NCBI RefSeq assembly: GCF_028877475.1
Contig: NZ_CP113527.1
Location: 4,383,527-4,447,526, forward strand
Source of the DNA: Lysinibacillus irui
Lineage (GTDB): Bacteria > Bacillota > Bacilli > Bacillales_A > Planococcaceae
Direction: 5' to 3'
Length of the DNA stretch: 64,000 bases
The stretch's first letter is position 1, and each line of letters starts with the position of its first letter. Shown piece by piece: positions 34,740 through 43,634 of this stretch. The notes beneath the pieces were generated by a model. It saw only the letters and a list, made by a program, of their open reading frames with translations, had not been told where the DNA came from and made no database searches. Both the position numbers and the translations under genes were made by a program.

Positions 34740-36601
34740 TCCCACTCACCTGCCTCACCAAATTCATCTGCATCATATGGTAATGTGAAGAAAATGGTTG
34801 TACCTTGTCCTTCCTCACTTTCAGCCCAAATCTTACCACCATGAGCCTCAATCATTTCCCGAGCAATAGCCAATCCTAATCCTGTTCCTCCCATTGAACG
34901 AGCTCGTGCACGATCAACGCGATAGAAACGATCAAAAATACGACCTACGTTTTCTTTAGGAATCCCCATACCATCATCTGAAATCATGACTTTCAGCATA
35001 TCCCCTTGTCCAGTAAAGCCAAAGCGAATATTACCACCATCCGGTGAGTATTTGATTGCATTTGAAATAATATTATCAATAACCTGAGTCACCTTATCCG
35101 TATCAATTTCTACATAAAAGGACGTTTCAGGGAATATTCGTTCAAATTGTACTTTATCGGACTTAGACATTTCAAATCGGTCAATTATACGATTAAAGAA
35201 TGAATTAAATAAGACAATATCTTTATTCAATTCGTAGTCTGCACTATCCATTCGTGATAATTGCAATAAATCATTCACTAGACGAATCATACGCTCTGTT
35301 TCAGTTTGCGTTACATTTAAAAATGTAGGAGCGATATTTTCATCTTTCCATGCCCCATCTGCTAGTGCCTCTAAATAACTACGCATTGTTGTTAATGGTG
35401 TTCTTAATTCATGTGATACATTCGATACAAACTCTCGTCGATCCATTTCTATCTTTTCCTGCTCCGTTATATCGTGTAGTACAGTAATAAGACCATTAAT
35501 AAAGCCTGTCTCTTTTTGAATAACGGAGAAATTGGCACGTAATATATAGGGAGCATCCGCTGTACTAAAGTTTAAATTGATTGCATCACTCATATAAATC
35601 AAGTCTTCAAAACTATATTCCTGATCGATTCCCAATACGGAAGCAATAGGGCGACCTAATGTAATATCCCTTGAAATATGTAGCAACTCAAGTGCAGGAT
35701 CATTAATTAAAATAATACGTCCCTTACGATCTGTTGCAATAACCCCATCTGTCATATTACTCAGAACCGAATCGAGCTTACGTCGTTCCGCTTCTGTGGT
35801 CGATTGTGCCTCTTGTAAACGATTAGTTAAATGATTAAAGGTTATCGCTAGCTGTCCGATTTCATCCGTACCATATACGCGTACTTTTCTGGAATAGTTT
35901 CCCTTCGCCATTGCCTGAGCTTGCTTTCGCATATCAGCAATTGGCTGTGTAATTGTTCGTGCAACAAGAATACCTAAAAAGATCGTAAAGACTAACGACA
36001 TTGCTGTGCCGCCAAGGAAAATACGATTAATTTCGTTCATTTGTTCAAAAACAGACTCAATATTCGCTTCAATATATAGAACACCGATAATTTCATCATC
36101 TGGCCCTGCACCCGCTCGAATCGGGTTCGCCAATACCCATACTCGATTCCTTGTTTTGTTATCAAGTTTAATGATATCAAAGAGCGTTTCAGCCGATATC
36201 GCACGTCGTACAAGGTCTGTGTTAGAGCGTTGTCCAATTAAATTTTGATTCTCAAGCTCAGATGTTGCTAGTATCCTTTGTCTATCATCAATGACACGAA
36301 TTTCTAGAATATCACCATTCGAAACATCCCTTAAACCAGTAGAAAACTCCATTACAATTGACTTTAAGCTTTCCTCTAGTTTTGGCATGCTTTCATCGCG
36401 TTCCTTTAAAATTTCCTCACGGAGACTATATTGCATCAAGTCAACCCGCTGGAAAATAGAATCTTGGAAGTTGCTCTTCAAATTTTGTTCTAATTGACGT
36501 GCGAAATAGATACCGATAATTTGTAAAGCAAGTAAGATTAATAAAATATAAATCAGCACTAATTTGACATGAATGGATTTAAAGAAGCTTACTTTCTGCA
36601 T
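34736..36601 (-). CDS. walK: Cell-wall sensor histidine kinase WalK
   Basis: Essential sensor kinase (621 residues). Helix about 12-32, extracytoplasmic PDC/Cache-like domain about 33-190, helix about 193-214, HAMP about 215-268, PAS about 270-378. The dimerisation helix carries phospho-acceptor His397 in SHELRTPL, and the ATPase domain has N, G1 and G2 boxes (DNIISNAIKYSP, DDGMGIP, GGTGLGLAI). It senses cell-wall hydrolysis state and phosphorylates WalR. Starts five bases after walR. Confidence 0.97.
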   Translation of the reverse strand: MQKVSFFKSIHVKLVLIYILLILLALQIIGIYFARQLEQNLKSNFQDSIFQRVDLMQYSLREEILKERDESMPKLEESLKSIVMEFSTGLRDVSNGDILEIRVIDDRQRILATSELENQNLIGQRSNTDLVRRAISAETLFDIIKLDNKTRNRVWVLANPIRAGAGPDDEIIGVLYIEANIESVFEQMNEINRIFLGGTAMSLVFTIFLGILVARTITQPIADMRKQAQAMAKGNYSRKVRVYGTDEIGQLAITFNHLTNRLQEAQSTTEAERRKLDSVLSNMTDGVIATDRKGRIILINDPALELLHISRDITLGRPIASVLGIDQEYSFEDLIYMSDAINLNFSTADAPYILRANFSVIQKETGFINGLITVLHDITEQEKIEMDRREFVSNVSHELRTPLTTMRSYLEALADGAWKDENIAPTFLNVTQTETERMIRLVNDLLQLSRMDSADYELNKDIVLFNSFFNRIIDRFEMSKSDKVQFERIFPETSFYVEIDTDKVTQVIDNIISNAIKYSPDGGNIRFGFTGQGDMLKVMISDDGMGIPKENVGRIFDRFYRVDRARARSMGGTGLGLAIAREMIEAHGGKIWAESEEGQGTTIFFTLPYDADEFGEAGEWE

Positions 36602-36606
36602 TCCTA

Positions 36607-37320
36607 TTACTCCTGTTCAGGATTTCGTAAATAATAACCTACACCACGTCGTGTGACAATCCAAGCAGGATGACTAGGATTATCCTCAATTTTTTCACGT
36701 AAGCGACGAATTGTTACGTCAACAGTTCGCACATCGCCAAAGTAATCATAGCCCCATACCGTTTGTAGTAAGTGCTCACGTGTCATTACTTGACCAATGT
36801 GTTTTCCTAAATAATGAAGTAACTCAAATTCACGATGTGTTAATTCAATTGTTTCATCACGCTTCATTACTAGATATGCATCTGGTTGAATAACAAGAGA
36901 TCCTACCACAATCTCATTTGACTCTTCCTCAGCCTCTTCTGCCACAGGAGCAACCACTTGTAAACGGCGCATATTGGCTTTTACACGCGCAATAAGCTCA
37001 CGAGTACTAAATGGCTTTGTTACATAATCATCTGCACCCATCTCTAATCCTAATACTTTATCAATTTCAGAGCCTTTCGCTGTTAGCATAATTATAGGGA
37101 AATCGTATTTTTTACGTACCTCTCTACAAACTTCCATTCCATCACGCTTCGGCAGCATGATATCTAAAAGCATTAAGTCGGGTTGCTCTTCCTCCACTTT
37201 CTTTAACGCTTCATCTCCATCATAAGCACAAATAACTTTATAGCCTTCTTTTATTAAATTAAATTGCAAAATATCTGCGATTGGTTTTTCATCGTCAACA
37301 ACTAATATTGTTTTGTTCAT
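36607..37320 (-). CDS. walR: Response regulator WalR
   Basis: OmpR-family regulator (237 residues) of autolysin and cell-wall genes. Receiver domain 1-120 with acidic pocket D9/D10 and phospho-acceptor Asp53 (LLDIMLP), and a C-terminal winged helix ending in RRGVGYYLR. First gene of walRKHIJ. Upstream RBS GGGAGAG. Confidence 0.98.
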   Translation of the reverse strand: MNKTILVVDDEKPIADILQFNLIKEGYKVICAYDGDEALKKVEEEQPDLMLLDIMLPKRDGMEVCREVRKKYDFPIIMLTAKGSEIDKVLGLEMGADDYVTKPFSTRELIARVKANMRRLQVVAPVAEEAEEESNEIVVGSLVIQPDAYLVMKRDETIELTHREFELLHYLGKHIGQVMTREHLLQTVWGYDYFGDVRTVDVTIRRLREKIEDNPSHPAWIVTRRGVGYYLRNPEQE

Positions 37321-37470
37321 ACATTCTCTCCCTTTCGCTTTTTATCTATTCTAAACAATGTGTATTTGTAAATTCACTACTCTTAACTCTATCATGCTTT
37401 CGAGTTCTATGCATTAATCGATATTCAATCCATCCAATACTGTGACATAAAAGGATATATTTCAACAATT

Positions 37471-37484
37471 ATTTCTCGGGAAAT
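37471..37484. promoter_or_regulatory. Candidate Noc-binding site
   Basis: ATTTCTCGGGAAAT differs at one base from the palindromic Noc consensus ATTTCCCGGGAAAT known in B. subtilis. It lies in the walR / M23 gene gap. A noc gene is present in this window. Motif match only. Confidence 0.5.
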
Positions 37485-37490
37485 AATAGA

Positions 37491-37517
37491 AAAAGACAGT
37501 CCACTATTCGGACTGCC
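37491..37517 (-). terminator. Terminator after M23 peptidase gene
   Basis: CAGTCC/GGACTG stem followed by a T-rich stretch on the minus strand, 16 bases past the stop. Confidence 0.7.
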
Positions 37518-37532
37518 TTCTATTCAACGCGT

Positions 37533-38996
37533 TTATCGACCTACATAAGATAATGGATTTTCTAATGAACCGTTCTTTTCAACTTCAAAGTGCAAATGAG
37601 TACCTGTAGAATTACCAGTTGAACCCATTATGCCGATTACAGAACCTTTTTCCACTACTTGTCCCACTTCAACATTAATTGAAGATAAATGTCCATAAAG
37701 CGTTGTATAACCATTATTGTGATTAATAACAATACGATTACCATAAGTGCCTGAAGAACCAGCCGCAACAACTATACCATTATCAGCAGCTAAAATATTA
37801 TAGTTACTTGGACGAGCGATATCAATACCACGATGGAAGGCTCCCCAACGTTCACCCATACCACTTGAGATATAGCCCCCAACTGCTGGCCATGCAAATT
37901 CGCCAGTACCTCGTGAAGAAATTACCTTTGTGCCAACTACTTCAATTTGATCTACTGGTTGTTGAATGATTTTTTCTTCTAATGCTACTTTCGATGTTTG
38001 CGTACCGTTTTCAGATGTTAATGCATAGGTTGTTTCTTTTTTTCCATTAGCGCCTTCTTGTTTAATCACTTTTTCGCCTTTATACATAGTCGGGTCTTCT
38101 TTGACCACTTTTTTAAATGGAATTACATCTGCAACTTTCTTTTCCTTTTTTACCTCAATTGTGACAAATGGCTTTGCCACTGTAACATTTAATGCTTGCC
38201 CAATTTGTAAAACTGTATCCACAGTAATACCAGGGTTCAAAGCTAATAGTTCACTAGTTGTTAAATTGTGTTTTTTAGCAACCGAACCTAATACATCACC
38301 TGATTGAATTTTATATGTTTCTTGCTCTAGATGACCTGTCATTAAATATTTTACTGCTTGCTCAGGCGATAAAATATCAGTTGGTGTAACCTTTTGTGAT
38401 AATCCTGAGACTCCCTGTTTAAAGGAAATATCTAAAAGACGCGATTCACCATTTTGCAGTTCAGGTAAATTATTAATAGATTGTTGGGTATTCGCTAGTT
38501 TATCTAATTCTTGCTGAGAAACATATTGTAGCTTTAACAGCTGAACAGTTTTTTCATAAGCCTCTGTATTCTTTAACGATACGACTGGTTTATGATCAAC
38601 TAATAATGTAAATGCATCAGACTTCGCTACTAATGATTGCTTAAGCTTTGATAGTGTTTCTGCATCTTTTGTTTCATTCACAAAAACTTGTTCTGGGATT
38701 ATTTTAACAGCTGAACTAGCGTCAATAGAAAACCCTTTAAATTGCTGACTCGCTGCTTTTTCTTTAGATGCAATGATATCTTGAATTACCTTCTCATCAG
38801 ATACTGCACCAATATATTCATTCCCCACATAAACGTGGTAAATTTTATTTAAGTTTTCTTTGTCATATTCCTTGGCAAAACCCATATTAATCGTTAGGCT
38901 TGTCATTAAAACTGCAACGATTGAAGCCTTTTTAAAAGAAGAAAAATTGTAGGTGAATCTATTGTTTTCTTCTTTTCTTTTAAAAAACGAATTCAT
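37533..38996 (-). CDS. Secreted LysM / G5 / M23 peptidoglycan endopeptidase
   Basis: Exported murein hydrolase (487 residues). A basic N-terminus with a hydrophobic signal segment (about 22-42) leads to a long helical region (about 50-230). A LysM wall-binding domain (about 232-280, YKIQSGDVLGSVAKKHNL), a G5-type segment (about 283-360) and a C-terminal zinc M23 domain follow. The M23 metal motifs are HxxxD in HRGIDIA and HLH at 467-469. The start is the ATG at 38996 behind AAGGGG. Placed next to walR; a WalR-like box upstream suggests WalR control, which is an inference. Confidence 0.9.
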   Translation of the reverse strand: MNSFFKRKEENNRFTYNFSSFKKASIVAVLMTSLTINMGFAKEYDKENLNKIYHVYVGNEYIGAVSDEKVIQDIIASKEKAASQQFKGFSIDASSAVKIIPEQVFVNETKDAETLSKLKQSLVAKSDAFTLLVDHKPVVSLKNTEAYEKTVQLLKLQYVSQQELDKLANTQQSINNLPELQNGESRLLDISFKQGVSGLSQKVTPTDILSPEQAVKYLMTGHLEQETYKIQSGDVLGSVAKKHNLTTSELLALNPGITVDTVLQIGQALNVTVAKPFVTIEVKKEKKVADVIPFKKVVKEDPTMYKGEKVIKQEGANGKKETTYALTSENGTQTSKVALEEKIIQQPVDQIEVVGTKVISSRGTGEFAWPAVGGYISSGMGERWGAFHRGIDIARPSNYNILAADNGIVVAAGSSGTYGNRIVINHNNGYTTLYGHLSSINVEVGQVVEKGSVIGIMGSTGNSTGTHLHFEVEKNGSLENPLSYVGR

Positions 38997-39339
38997 CAAT
39001 AAAGCCCCTTCCAACTTTACCCTTCAGTAGGATGATTTACCCACAAGGATTTTTTGCACCCTTATAATGTACCATAAAGAAAATAACGTTTGAATAATTT
39101 CACCCTTTTGTAATGTAAATGTATTATTTAACTACTAATTGTTACATAGAATACATTTTAGATACTTTTTATTTATTGATATTTTATCTACATATTAGGT
39201 AATTAATGAAATGAATGCTGAATAGTGAGTATACTAATCTCTAAATTTTTTCAAGGGAATTTTGACTTAATACTTTTTACTTTTTTAATATTCCGATAAA
39301 ATATAAGAGAAGGTACACTATTTGATTGGAGCGATTAAA
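38997..39339. other. Divergent promoter region, M23 gene / YitT gene
   Basis: Roughly 340 AT-rich bases between divergent genes. It holds a WalR-like direct repeat TGTAAT-N5-TGTATT at 39109-39125 and the RBS GGAG for the right-hand gene. No RNA gene or small open frame with an RBS was found. Confidence 0.5.
39109..39125 (+). promoter_or_regulatory. Candidate WalR box upstream of the M23 gene
   Basis: TGTAAT, five bases, TGTATT: one mismatch from the WalR consensus TGTWAH-N5-TGTWAH. It is 113 bases upstream of the M23 start, in the orientation opposite to that gene. Confidence 0.4.
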
Positions 39340-40239
39340 TTGAGTGATTCACAAACCGCTGATAATCCAACAAAAATGTTGAGACATCAGAGAACGAATA
39401 TGCATAAAATTTTCCTAAGAATTATTATGGTGTCACTAGGTGCGATTATAATGGCATTGGGCTTAGAATTATTTTTAGTACCCAACCACATTATGGATGG
39501 AGGCATTGTCGGTGTTTCCATCATTACATCTCATTTATTAAATTTACCCCTTGGTATTTTCATCTTCATTTTAAACTTACCTTTTATTTTCTTAGGCTAT
39601 AAACAAATTGGTAAAACTTTCGCACTGTCTACAGGGCTAGGTATTACCGTACTCTCCTTAGCAACCCTTGTCTTACATAACATACATCCATTTACGGAAG
39701 ATACATTATTGGCTACAGTTTTTGGGGGAATGATTTTAGGCGTTGGTGTCGGAATTGTCATTCGGTATGGTGGTTCTTTGGATGGAACTGAAATACTAGC
39801 CATTCTTTTTAATAGCAAGACACCTTTTTCAGTTGGAGAAATTATTATGTTCTTCAACGTCCTTATTTTCACAGTGGCAGGTTTTGTTTTTAATTGGGAA
39901 CAAGCAATGTACTCCATTATTGCATACTATATTGCCTATAAAATGATTGATATTGTGATTCAAGGATTAGAGGAATCAAAATCCGTTTATATCATTAGTG
40001 ACGACATTGATGAAATAGGACAAACAATTATGGATCGACTTGGGCGTGGTGTTACTTTTCTTCATGGGGAAGGAGCTTATACTGGCAACGATAAGAAAGT
40101 CATCTTCACAGTTATTACTCGGTTAGAAGAATCTAAGCTAAAATCAATTGTCGCTGAGATAGATGATAATGCCTTTTTAGCCATTGGTAATATCGCAGAG
40201 GTAAAGGGTGGTCGCTTTAAGAAGAAGGATATTCACTAA
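39340..40239 (+). CDS. YitT family membrane protein (DUF2179)
   Basis: About 299 residues: five to six membrane helices (about 30-210) of the YitT_membrane type, then a cytoplasmic DUF2179 domain (about 220-290) with DDIDEIGQTIMDRLGRGVT and GAYTGNDKKVI. The physiological role of the family is not established. I take the TTG at 39340 with GGAG eight bases upstream; a TTG six codons earlier lacks an RBS. Convergent with purA through a shared terminator. Confidence 0.88.
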   Translation: MSDSQTADNPTKMLRHQRTNMHKIFLRIIMVSLGAIIMALGLELFLVPNHIMDGGIVGVSIITSHLLNLPLGIFIFILNLPFIFLGYKQIGKTFALSTGLGITVLSLATLVLHNIHPFTEDTLLATVFGGMILGVGVGIVIRYGGSLDGTEILAILFNSKTPFSVGEIIMFFNVLIFTVAGFVFNWEQAMYSIIAYYIAYKMIDIVIQGLEESKSVYIISDDIDEIGQTIMDRLGRGVTFLHGEGAYTGNDKKVIFTVITRLEESKLKSIVAEIDDNAFLAIGNIAEVKGGRFKKKDIH

Positions 40240-40240
40240 A

Positions 40241-40272
40241 AAATGGGCGTACCACTTATGGCACGCCCATTT
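40241..40272. terminator. Bidirectional terminator, YitT gene / purA
   Basis: Perfect 10-bp GC-rich stem AAATGGGCGT/ACGCCCATTT with a 12-base loop between convergent genes. Confidence 0.85.
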
Positions 40273-40286
40273 CCATTTATCTTAAA

Positions 40287-41576
40287 TTATGCTTCCCAAA
40301 CATCAACTAAAACGTTTGTTTGCTCACGAGCAGGTCCAACTGAGAACGTAGCAATTTGAATTCCTGTTAACTCACTAATACGTTCTACGTAGCGGCGAGC
40401 ATTATCAGGTAGTTCATCTAAAGTTCGGCAGCTTGTTACATCCTCAGACCAGCCTGGAAGTTCCTCATAAATTGGTTCACATTGTTCAATAATATGAAGA
40501 TTTGCTGGGTACTCTGTTATTGTTTCACCTTTATAATTATAGGCAGTACAGATTTTGACTGTTTCTAAGCCAGATAAAACATCAATAGAGTTTAGAGCAA
40601 GATGTGTGATACCACTTACGCGACGTGAATGACGAACAACTACTGTATCAAACCAACCTACACGACGTGGACGTCCTGTTGTTGTACCGTACTCGCGACC
40701 AACCTCACGAATTTGTTGTCCTACTTCATCAAATAACTCTGTTGGGAAAGGACCATCTCCTACACGAGAAGTATAAGCCTTTGATACACCAATAACACTT
40801 GTCACTCGTGATGGACCAACACCAGCGCCAATGGCTACTCCACCAGCTACGGGATTTGAAGAAGTTACATATGGATACGTACCTTGATCTACATCAAGTA
40901 AAATACCTTGAGCCCCTTCAAATAACACTTTACCGCCTTCATCAAGTACATCATTTAAAATTTTAGATGTATCTGTTACATATTTTGCAATTTCTTGACC
41001 GTAACCATAGTATTCCTCAAAAATTTCTTCGAATGTTACGCCTTCAACTTCATAGAATTTCTCAAATAATTTATTTTTAATGGCTAAATTATGACGTAGT
41101 TTTTCCTCAAAAATATCTTTATCAAGTAAGTCAGCCATTCGAATTCCGATACGTGCTACTTTATCTTGATAACAAGGCCCAATCCCTTTACAAGTTGTGC
41201 CAATTTTATTTTCCCCACGACTAGCTTCGTCAGCGATATCTTGCTTAATATGGTAAGGCAAAATAACATGTGCACGATTAGAAATACGTAGATTATCTGT
41301 ATCAATACCACGTTCTTGTAAGCCTTTAAGCTCTGTTACTAATGACTTTGGATTGACAACTAATCCGTTACCAATTACTGAAGTTTTTTCTTTATAGAAG
41401 ATCCCTGATGGAATTAAATGTAGTTTATATGTTTCACCATCAATTTTAATGGTATGTCCTGCATTATCCCCACCTGCAAATCGAGCGATTGCATCGGCTT
41501 TTTGCGAAAGGAAATCTGTAATTTTACCTTTTCCTTCGTCTCCCCACTGTGTTCCTACAACTACTACTGATGTCAT
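40287..41576 (-). CDS. purA: Adenylosuccinate synthase
   Basis: Joins IMP and aspartate using GTP in AMP synthesis. The 429 residues match the family, with the GTP loop GDEGKGK at 12-18 and catalytic Asp13. The start is the ATG at 41576 behind GGAGG; a 36-codon upstream extension of the frame is untranslated leader. A sigma-A promoter lies 52-81 bases upstream, and a pair of inverted PurBox-like motifs lies above that, suggesting PurR control. Confidence 0.98.
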   Translation of the reverse strand: MTSVVVVGTQWGDEGKGKITDFLSQKADAIARFAGGDNAGHTIKIDGETYKLHLIPSGIFYKEKTSVIGNGLVVNPKSLVTELKGLQERGIDTDNLRISNRAHVILPYHIKQDIADEASRGENKIGTTCKGIGPCYQDKVARIGIRMADLLDKDIFEEKLRHNLAIKNKLFEKFYEVEGVTFEEIFEEYYGYGQEIAKYVTDTSKILNDVLDEGGKVLFEGAQGILLDVDQGTYPYVTSSNPVAGGVAIGAGVGPSRVTSVIGVSKAYTSRVGDGPFPTELFDEVGQQIREVGREYGTTTGRPRRVGWFDTVVVRHSRRVSGITHLALNSIDVLSGLETVKICTAYNYKGETITEYPANLHIIEQCEPIYEELPGWSEDVTSCRTLDELPDNARRYVERISELTGIQIATFSVGPAREQTNVLVDVWEA

Positions 41577-41627
41577 AATCAGCACCTCCGTTAGATACCT
41601 TTGTATCTCAATTTTTAAGCCTAAATC

Positions 41628-41657
41628 ATTGTAACAATGATAGAAACGCCCCGTCAA
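41628..41657 (-). promoter_or_regulatory. Sigma-A promoter of purA
   Basis: TTGACG (41652-41657) and TACAAT (41628-41633), 18-base spacer, on the minus strand, giving a leader of about 45 bases. Confidence 0.75.
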
Positions 41658-41672
41658 TAAAAAAAAGTTAAA

Positions 41673-41718
41673 AAACACGAACATATAATCAAAAAATCTG
41701 ATTCAACGTTCGTGTTTA
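41673..41718 (-). terminator. dnaB terminator / inverted PurBox-like repeat
   Basis: AAACACGAAC (41673-41682) and GTTCGTGTTT (41708-41717) form a 10-bp inverted repeat. On the minus strand the second arm runs into T tracts, so it can terminate dnaB transcription. The CGAAC cores and flanking A/T also resemble two PurBoxes in inverted orientation just upstream of the purA promoter. Confidence 0.6.
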
Positions 41719-41812
41719 ATAACAGAATGATATGAATATTATCGAACATTCAGATTAATTCAATCTATGGGTAATATTTCATTACTTAAGAGGCAACTTA
41801 TCTGAATGATGA

Positions 41813-43174
41813 CTAATCACGCGGCGGTGGTGGTGGCATTTGTGACCAATCCACATTAATGAATTTATTAAATTCCTTTTTAAAAGCAAGTGTAACTGTT
41901 CCTGTTGGACCATTACGTTGTTTGGCAATAATAATTTCGATCATATTTTTATTCTCAGATTCTTTATCGTAATAGTCATCACGGTATAAAAAGGCAACAA
42001 TATCAGCATCTTGCTCAATACTTCCCGATTCACGTAAGTCACTCATCATTGGTCGTTTATCTTGTCGTTGCTCAACTCCACGTGATAGCTGTGATAGTGC
42101 AATAACAGGAACCTTTAATTCACGGGCTAATCCCTTTAAGGAACGTGAAATCTCTGATACCTCTTGCTGACGGTTTTCTCCTGGCTTACCACTACCTTGA
42201 ATTAACTGTAAATAATCAATTAAGATCATTCCAAGTCCATTTTCTTGTGCTAAACGTCGACATTTTGCACGAATTTCATTGATACGTACACCTGGTGTAT
42301 CATCAATAAATATCCCTGAATTCGATAAACTACCCATTGCCATCGTTAGTTTACCCCAATCTTCCGTAGTTAAAGCACCTGTACGTAAAACTTGTGCATC
42401 TATGTTACCTTCTGCACAAAGCATACGCATTACTAGTTGTTCTGCACCCATCTCTAAAGAAAAGATCGCAACATTTTCACGTGCTTGCACGGCAACACTT
42501 TGCGCAACGTTCAACGCAAAGGCGGTTTTCCCTACAGATGGACGTGCCGCAACAATAATTAAGTCGTTGCGTTGGAAGCCAGCAGTAATGTTATCTAAAT
42601 CACGGAAGCCAGTAGGTATTCCTGTTACTTCTCCCTTTTGTGATTGCAGTTGCTCAATATTATCGAAAGTTTCCACAAGCACATCTTTAACATGCTTAAA
42701 GTCACCTGCGTTCTTTCGATTGGCAACCTCCATCATTTTCTTTTCTGCTTCACCTAATAACGCCTCTACTTCGTCCTCACGCGTATAGCCGTCCTCGACG
42801 ATTTTCGTAGCTACACGAATTAAGCGACGTAATAGTGCCTTTTCCTCAACAATTTTTGCATAATGTGCGACATTGGCAGCTGTAGGGACAGCATTGGCGA
42901 GCTCTAGTAAATAAGATAGCCCGCCAACGTCTTCAATCTCTTTTTTAGCTGATAATTCTTCCGTAACTGTTACAACATCTATCGCTTTTCCTTGATCACT
43001 CAAACGCAGCATCGTTTCGAAAATTTTCTTATGGGCATTTAAATAAAAATCATCGGCCAATAAAATTTCTGATGCTGTTATTAACGCCTGTGGTTCAAGG
43101 AAAATAGCACCGATAACCGATTGCTCCGCCTCCCGGTTATGCGGTGGAACGCGGTCCATCATCGGTTCACTCAT
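41813..43174 (-). CDS. dnaB: Replicative DNA helicase
   Basis: Hexameric replicative helicase (453 residues; called DnaC in B. subtilis). N-terminal domain 1-105 starts PPHNREAEQSVIGAIF; the RecA-like domain has Walker A in ARPSVGKTAFALN (near 205) and Walker B in MILIDYLQLI. The ATG follows AAGGAG. Downstream of rplI by 13 bp in the operon yybS-gdpP-rplI-dnaB. Confidence 0.98.
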   Translation of the reverse strand: MSEPMMDRVPPHNREAEQSVIGAIFLEPQALITASEILLADDFYLNAHKKIFETMLRLSDQGKAIDVVTVTEELSAKKEIEDVGGLSYLLELANAVPTAANVAHYAKIVEEKALLRRLIRVATKIVEDGYTREDEVEALLGEAEKKMMEVANRKNAGDFKHVKDVLVETFDNIEQLQSQKGEVTGIPTGFRDLDNITAGFQRNDLIIVAARPSVGKTAFALNVAQSVAVQARENVAIFSLEMGAEQLVMRMLCAEGNIDAQVLRTGALTTEDWGKLTMAMGSLSNSGIFIDDTPGVRINEIRAKCRRLAQENGLGMILIDYLQLIQGSGKPGENRQQEVSEISRSLKGLARELKVPVIALSQLSRGVEQRQDKRPMMSDLRESGSIEQDADIVAFLYRDDYYDKESENKNMIEIIIAKQRNGPTGTVTLAFKKEFNKFINVDWSQMPPPPPRD

Positions 43175-43187
43175 GGATCGTCGCTCC

Positions 43188-43634
43188 TTATTCTTCCGTT
43201 ACATGTACTTTTAATGTTGCTGATACTTCATGATGTAGTTTTACTGGAACATTTGTAAAACCAAGTGCACGAATACCTTCAGGTAAAGTCATCTTACGTT
43301 TATCAATTTTAATACCATGCACTTTTTGTAATGCATCAGCAATTTGCTTTGTAGATACTGAGCCAAATAGACGGCCACCTTCACCAGATTTTGCTTTTAG
43401 CTCAACTGTTAATTTTTCAACTTTTTCTTTTAACGCTTGTGCTTCAGCTAATTCAGCAGCAGCATTTTTAGCTTCTAATTTTTTTTGTCCCTCTAATTGA
43501 CTTAATGCTTGAGCATTTGCTTCTGCAGCATAGCCATTTTTAATAAGGAAATTTTGTGCATAGCCATCAGCTACGTTTTTAATTTCACCTTTTTTTCCTT
43601 TTCCTTTAACGTCTTTTAAAAATACTACTTTCAT
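43188..43634 (-). CDS. rplI: 50S ribosomal protein L9
   Basis: Large-subunit protein (148 residues) with the N-terminal fold [17 protein letters not shown], a long connecting helix and the C-terminal RNA-binding lobe. Its ATG overlaps the gdpP stop by one base, indicating translational coupling. Confidence 0.99.
   Translation of the reverse strand: MKVVFLKDVKGKGKKGEIKNVADGYAQNFLIKNGYAAEANAQALSQLEGQKKLEAKNAAAELAEAQALKEKVEKLTVELKAKSGEGGRLFGSVSTKQIADALQKVHGIKIDKRKMTLPEGIRALGFTNVPVKLHHEVSATLKVHVTEE

Noticed and set aside
41577..41684. N-terminal extension of purA by 36 codons
   Set aside because: It overlaps the -10/-35 promoter and the leader. The family start MTSVVVVG with GGAGG is at 41576.
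42279..42788. 169-codon open frame on the plus strand opposite dnaB
   Set aside because: It lies fully inside the antisense of a certain gene, has no RBS, and its translation has the low-complexity look of a reverse-frame shadow.
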